Source of the DNA: Clostridia bacterium
GTDB lineage: Bacteria > Bacillota > Peptococcia > DRI-13 > DTU073
Assembly: GCA_028709105.1 (NCBI GenBank)
Contig: JAQVYD010000058.1
Location: 1 to 8,355, forward strand
Direction: 5' to 3'
Length of the DNA stretch: 8,355 nucleotides
The notes below the pieces were generated by a model. The model saw only the letters and a list, made by a program, of their open reading frames with translations. It was not told the DNA's origin and searched no databases. Shown here in pieces: positions 6,355-8,355 of this stretch; positions within the stretch are counted from its first letter, which is position 1, and each line of letters begins with the position of its first letter. The position numbers were made by a program, and so were the translations under genes.

Positions 6355-7602
6355 TTACCATGCCTCTAAATATTTCTCCTGTTCCTCTGTAAGCAGATCA
6401 ATCTCATAGCCTAAAGCCTCAAGCCTTAAAGAAGCTACCCGATAATCAATTTCCTGCGGAACAGAAATAACGCCCATGGGCAATTTGCCGGAATTATGAA
6501 CAAGGTAAGCCAAAGATAAAGCTTGCAGAGAAAAAGACAAATCCATAATCTCTGCAGGATGACCGTTGCCCGAAGCCAGATTGACCAATCTTCCTTCTGC
6601 TAATAAAAACAATTTACGCCCATCTGACAAGACAAACTCCTCAATATTAGGTTTAATAATTTTACTGGCTACCGAGACCTTCTTTAAATCAAACTTATTT
6701 ATTTCTACATCGAAATGACCGGCATTAGCTAAAATAGCCCCATCAGGCATTAAATTAAAGTGTTCCTGCCGCAAAACATTCTTATTCCCAGTGGTAGTCA
6801 CAAACACATTACCTAAAGCTGCTGCTTTAAACATAGGCATAACAGCGAAACCATCTAACAACGCCTCGTTAGCCCGTACAGGATTAACCTCTGTGACAAT
6901 AACTTTAGCCCCTAATCCCTTTGCCCTCATGGCTACTCCCCGACCACACCAGCCATATCCGGCTACCACCACATTTTTACCGGCCACTAATAAATTAGTA
7001 GTACCATTAATGCCATCCCAGACCGACTGTCCAGTACCATAACGATTATCAAAAAGATGTTTCATCAAAGCATCATTAACAGAAACAACCGGTATTTTTA
7101 ACATCCCGGCTCTTTCCATAGCCTGAAGACGAATAATTCCCGTAGTTGTTTCTTCACATCCTCCGATTATCTTAGGAAGCAACTGCGTATATTCAGTATG
7201 TAAAAGCGTGAGTAAATCTCCCCCATCATCAATCAATAGATCAGGTTTTAACTCTAAGGCCTGACGATGATGCTGCTCATATTCTTCTCTAGTCGCTCCA
7301 TACCAGGCAAACGCACTGATACCCTGCCGTACCAGTGCGGCAACTACATCATCTTGAGTTGATAAAGGATTAGAAGCAACAACTGTAACCTCAGCTCCAC
7401 CGGCTTGTAAAACAAGGGCAAGATATCCTGTTTTGGCTTCTAAATGTAAACACATTGCTATTTTTTTGCCGTTAAAGGGTTTTTCTTTGCAGAACTCAGT
7501 TCTTATTTGATTTAGTACCGGCATATAATTGCGGACCCAGCTAATTTTAGCTTCCCCTTTAGGGGCTAAGCTAAGATCACGAAGACAAGATTCCCTCGAC
7601 AT
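6355..7602 (-). CDS. ahcY: Adenosylhomocysteinase, archaeal/Thermotoga-type
   Basis: This cytosolic NAD-dependent enzyme splits S-adenosylhomocysteine into adenosine and homocysteine, removing the inhibitor left by methyltransferases and feeding the methionine cycle. The 415-residue protein has the expected motifs in order (ATG numbering): CLH (H53), SNPLSTQDD, DDGGDL at about 125-130, EETTTG at about 150-155, VNDA-x-x-K with K181, DN at 185-186 followed by RYGTGQS, the NAD-binding GYGWCGRG at about 215-222, GHFD (H296) and EGRLVNL-x-x-GNGHP near 336-349. Details such as CLHLEAKT, YGTGQS and WCGRG place it with archaeal and Thermotoga-like enzymes, about 400-420 residues long. The C-terminal Lys/Tyr tail of classical bacterial and eukaryotic enzymes is missing; it ends EKYLEAW. 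The ATG at 7602 follows GGGAGGT (7618-7612); an in-frame TTG at 7620 precedes that site and is rejected. It is the first gene of the operon. An S-inosylhomocysteine substrate is possible. Confidence 0.95.
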   Translation of the reverse strand: MSRESCLRDLSLAPKGEAKISWVRNYMPVLNQIRTEFCKEKPFNGKKIAMCLHLEAKTGYLALVLQAGGAEVTVVASNPLSTQDDVVAALVRQGISAFAWYGATREEYEQHHRQALELKPDLLIDDGGDLLTLLHTEYTQLLPKIIGGCEETTTGIIRLQAMERAGMLKIPVVSVNDALMKHLFDNRYGTGQSVWDGINGTTNLLVAGKNVVVAGYGWCGRGVAMRAKGLGAKVIVTEVNPVRANEALLDGFAVMPMFKAAALGNVFVTTTGNKNVLRQEHFNLMPDGAILANAGHFDVEINKFDLKKVSVASKIIKPNIEEFVLSDGRKLFLLAEGRLVNLASGNGHPAEIMDLSFSLQALSLAYLVHNSGKLPMGVISVPQEIDYRVASLRLEALGYEIDLLTEEQEKYLEAW

Positions 7603-7620
7603 ACATCTTCTACCTCCCAA

Positions 7621-7648
7621 TGTAAATAAGATTATTCACACATTTACA
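7621..7648 (-). promoter_or_regulatory. Inverted repeat in the ahcY leader (operator or 5' hairpin)
   Basis: TGTAAAT at 7621-7627 and ATTTACA at 7642-7648 form an exact 7-bp inverted repeat. A closer partner, TTATTCACA (7632-7640), also pairs with TGTAAATAA (7621-7629) except for one G-U pair. The element lies between the likely -10 box and the ahcY ribosome binding site. It may be an operator or a 5' stem-loop that affects mRNA stability; AT-rich sequence makes chance a real alternative. Confidence 0.35.
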
Positions 7649-7656
7649 TTTTAACA
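7648..7656 (-). promoter_or_regulatory. Possible extended -10 promoter of the ahcY operon
   Basis: On the minus strand the sequence TGTTAAAAT matches an extended -10 element (TGnTAnAAT-like; TAAAAT differs from TATAAT at one base). No good -35 hexamer is found 16-18 bases upstream, which extended -10 promoters can do without. The start of transcription would be near 7641, about 40 bases before the ahcY ATG. This is the only reasonable promoter seen for the ahcY-dinG-psd-pssA operon. Confidence 0.45.
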
Positions 7657-7740
7657 GATTTATCCTCTCTTTCCTAGTTGTTCGAATTTCGTAGTTTGTA
7701 GCTTAAAAACGCTTAGACAACTCTTTTGGCCCATAATTTT

Positions 7741-7769
7741 TTGACTTTTTTCTTATTCTGAGATATAAT
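7741..7769 (+). promoter_or_regulatory. Sigma-A promoter of the tRNA-Arg gene
   Basis: TTGACT (7741-7746) and a perfect TATAAT (7764-7769) are separated by exactly 17 bases. Transcription should begin near 7776, about 15 bases before the mature tRNA. Such near-consensus promoters are usual for stable RNA genes in Firmicutes. Confidence 0.9.
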
Positions 7770-7790
7770 TTATTTTGCTAGTCGTAATAA

Positions 7791-7865
7791 ACGCCCGTAG
7801 CTCAGTGGATAGAGCACCGGCCTCCGGAGCCGGGTGCGTAGGTTCAATTCCTATCGGGCGTGCCA
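7791..7865 (+). tRNA. tRNA-Arg (anticodon CCG)
   Basis: The 75-nt gene folds into a complete cloverleaf. The acceptor stem is ACGCCCG (7791-7797) with CGGGCGT (7855-7861), the D stem GCTC with GAGC, and the anticodon stem CCGGC with GCCGG (7817-7821, 7829-7833). The loop CTCCGGA has anticodon CCG at 7824-7826, and the T arm GTAGG/CCTAT has a TTCAATT loop and one G-U pair. The discriminator base is G and the CCA end is encoded (7863-7865). The anticodon reads the arginine codon CGG. It stands alone between its own promoter and terminator, divergent from ahcY and convergent with trmL. Confidence 0.97.
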
Positions 7866-7877
7866 AATAATAAACAT

Positions 7878-7910
7878 ACTCCTGCCCCAAGGCAGGAGTT
7901 TTTTATTTTT
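7878..7910 (+). terminator. Intrinsic terminator of the tRNA-Arg gene
   Basis: ACTCCTGCC (7878-7886) and GGCAGGAGT (7891-7899) form a nine-pair stem with the loop CCAA, followed by a T-rich tract (TTTTTTATTTTT, 7899-7910). It begins 12 bases after the tRNA CCA. The T-tract runs into the stop codon of the convergent trmL gene. On the minus strand the sequence after the hairpin is only moderately U-rich, so it would be a weak terminator for trmL. Confidence 0.93.
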
Positions 7911-8355
7911 ATAATAACCCTCGAAAATGATGCTGTCGAAAAGCTTCGTAAACAATAATCGCTACAGAATTACTTAAATTAAGTGACCTAATTCCTTCCC
8001 TCATCGGTATCCGCAAGCATTGCTGCGAATAAGCTTCAAGCAAACCTTCCGGCAAACCTTGGGTTTCCCTACCAAAAAGAAGATAGGCCCCTTCCGGAAA
8101 TCTCGCTTCAATATAACTTTTCTTTCCTTTTTTCGTAGCTAGAAAGAAAAGGCTAGGGTCTTTTCCTTGTAAAAATTCTTCTACATTTTTATAAAGATGC
8201 ACGTCCAATAAAGACCAATAATCAAGACCTGCTCTTTTTAAATACTTGTCCTCAATGGAAAATCCCAAAGGCTCTACAAGATGCAAACTACACCCCGTCA
8301 CCGCACACGTCCGGGCAATATTTCCCGTATTAGCCGGTATCTCCGGTTCAACAAG
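7909..8355 (-). CDS. trmL: tRNA (cytidine/uridine(34)-2'-O)-methyltransferase, 5' end cut off
   Basis: TrmL is a SPOUT-class methyltransferase that uses SAM to methylate the 2'-OH of nucleotide 34 in the wobble position of tRNA-Leu isoacceptors; it works as a dimer. The frame is open to the right edge, giving 148 visible residues; only about four to six N-terminal residues should be missing, since family members begin M-x-I-V-L-x-x-P-E-I-P. Visible motifs are EIPANTGNIART (5-16), TGCSLHLVEPLGF (20-32), LLFGRETQGLPE (92-103) and RIPMREGIRSLNLSNSVAI (115-133). The last two build the trefoil-knot SAM site and dimer interface. An internal GTG at 8301 could be mistaken for the start, but it lies within the conserved N-terminal region. 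The gene converges on tRNA-Arg(CCG), which is not its known substrate. It was formerly called YibK or CspR. Confidence 0.95.
   Translation of the reverse strand, partial: LVEPEIPANTGNIARTCAVTGCSLHLVEPLGFSIEDKYLKRAGLDYWSLLDVHLYKNVEEFLQGKDPSLFFLATKKGKKSYIEARFPEGAYLLFGRETQGLPEGLLEAYSQQCLRIPMREGIRSLNLSNSVAIIVYEAFRQHHFRGLL

Noticed and set aside
6791..7042. Open frame of 83 codons on the plus strand
   Set aside because: It is antisense to the NAD-binding part of ahcY and shows only reverse-complement composition of that gene.
7603..7740. Possible riboswitch or T-box upstream of ahcY
   Set aside because: The likely untranslated leader is only about 40 bases long, and no SAM/SAH riboswitch core, T-box sequence or terminator-antiterminator pair was seen.

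Overview
The window looks like an ordinary chromosomal segment of a low-GC Gram-positive bacterium, most likely a member of the Clostridia. The signs are AT-rich DNA, strong GGAGG-type ribosome binding sites, TTG/GTG codons used near starts, a TIGR04086/YrzE-type small membrane protein, a DinG helicase fused to a DEDDh exonuclease, short-form Psd and PssA, and an adenosylhomocysteinase of the archaeal/Thermotoga type. The genus cannot be fixed from this sequence alone.

Layout, left to right. Bases 9-1160 (minus) encode a protein built almost entirely of TPR repeats. A 173-bp divergent spacer follows, then a small four-helix membrane protein on the plus strand (1334-1729). A long bidirectional terminator (about 1728-1774) separates it from a convergent minus-strand operon. 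Read in its own direction, that operon runs ahcY (7602-6355), dinG (6342-3571), psd (3541-2888), pssA (2891-2388), a PlsY-like or unknown membrane protein (2311-1856) and a possible 25-residue peptide (1850-1773). The junctions are tight (12 nt, 29 nt, a 4-nt ATGA overlap, 76 nt, 5 nt), so one transcript from a promoter near 7650 to the terminator is likely. Upstream of ahcY and divergent from it are a consensus sigma-A promoter and a tRNA-Arg(CCG) gene with its own terminator. That terminator meets the end of a convergent trmL gene cut by the right edge of the window.

Functionally the operon joins the methyl cycle (SAH hydrolysis), DNA repair (helicase-nuclease) and phosphatidylethanolamine synthesis (PssA makes phosphatidylserine, Psd decarboxylates it). 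The lipid genes are directly coupled to each other; their link to ahcY and dinG is probably only co-transcription. No mobile element, CRISPR array, prophage or defence island was seen. The least explained part is the end of the operon. There a short leader ORF and a stem-loop covering a ribosome binding site precede a divergent membrane protein, and a tiny cationic hydrophobic ORF follows it.
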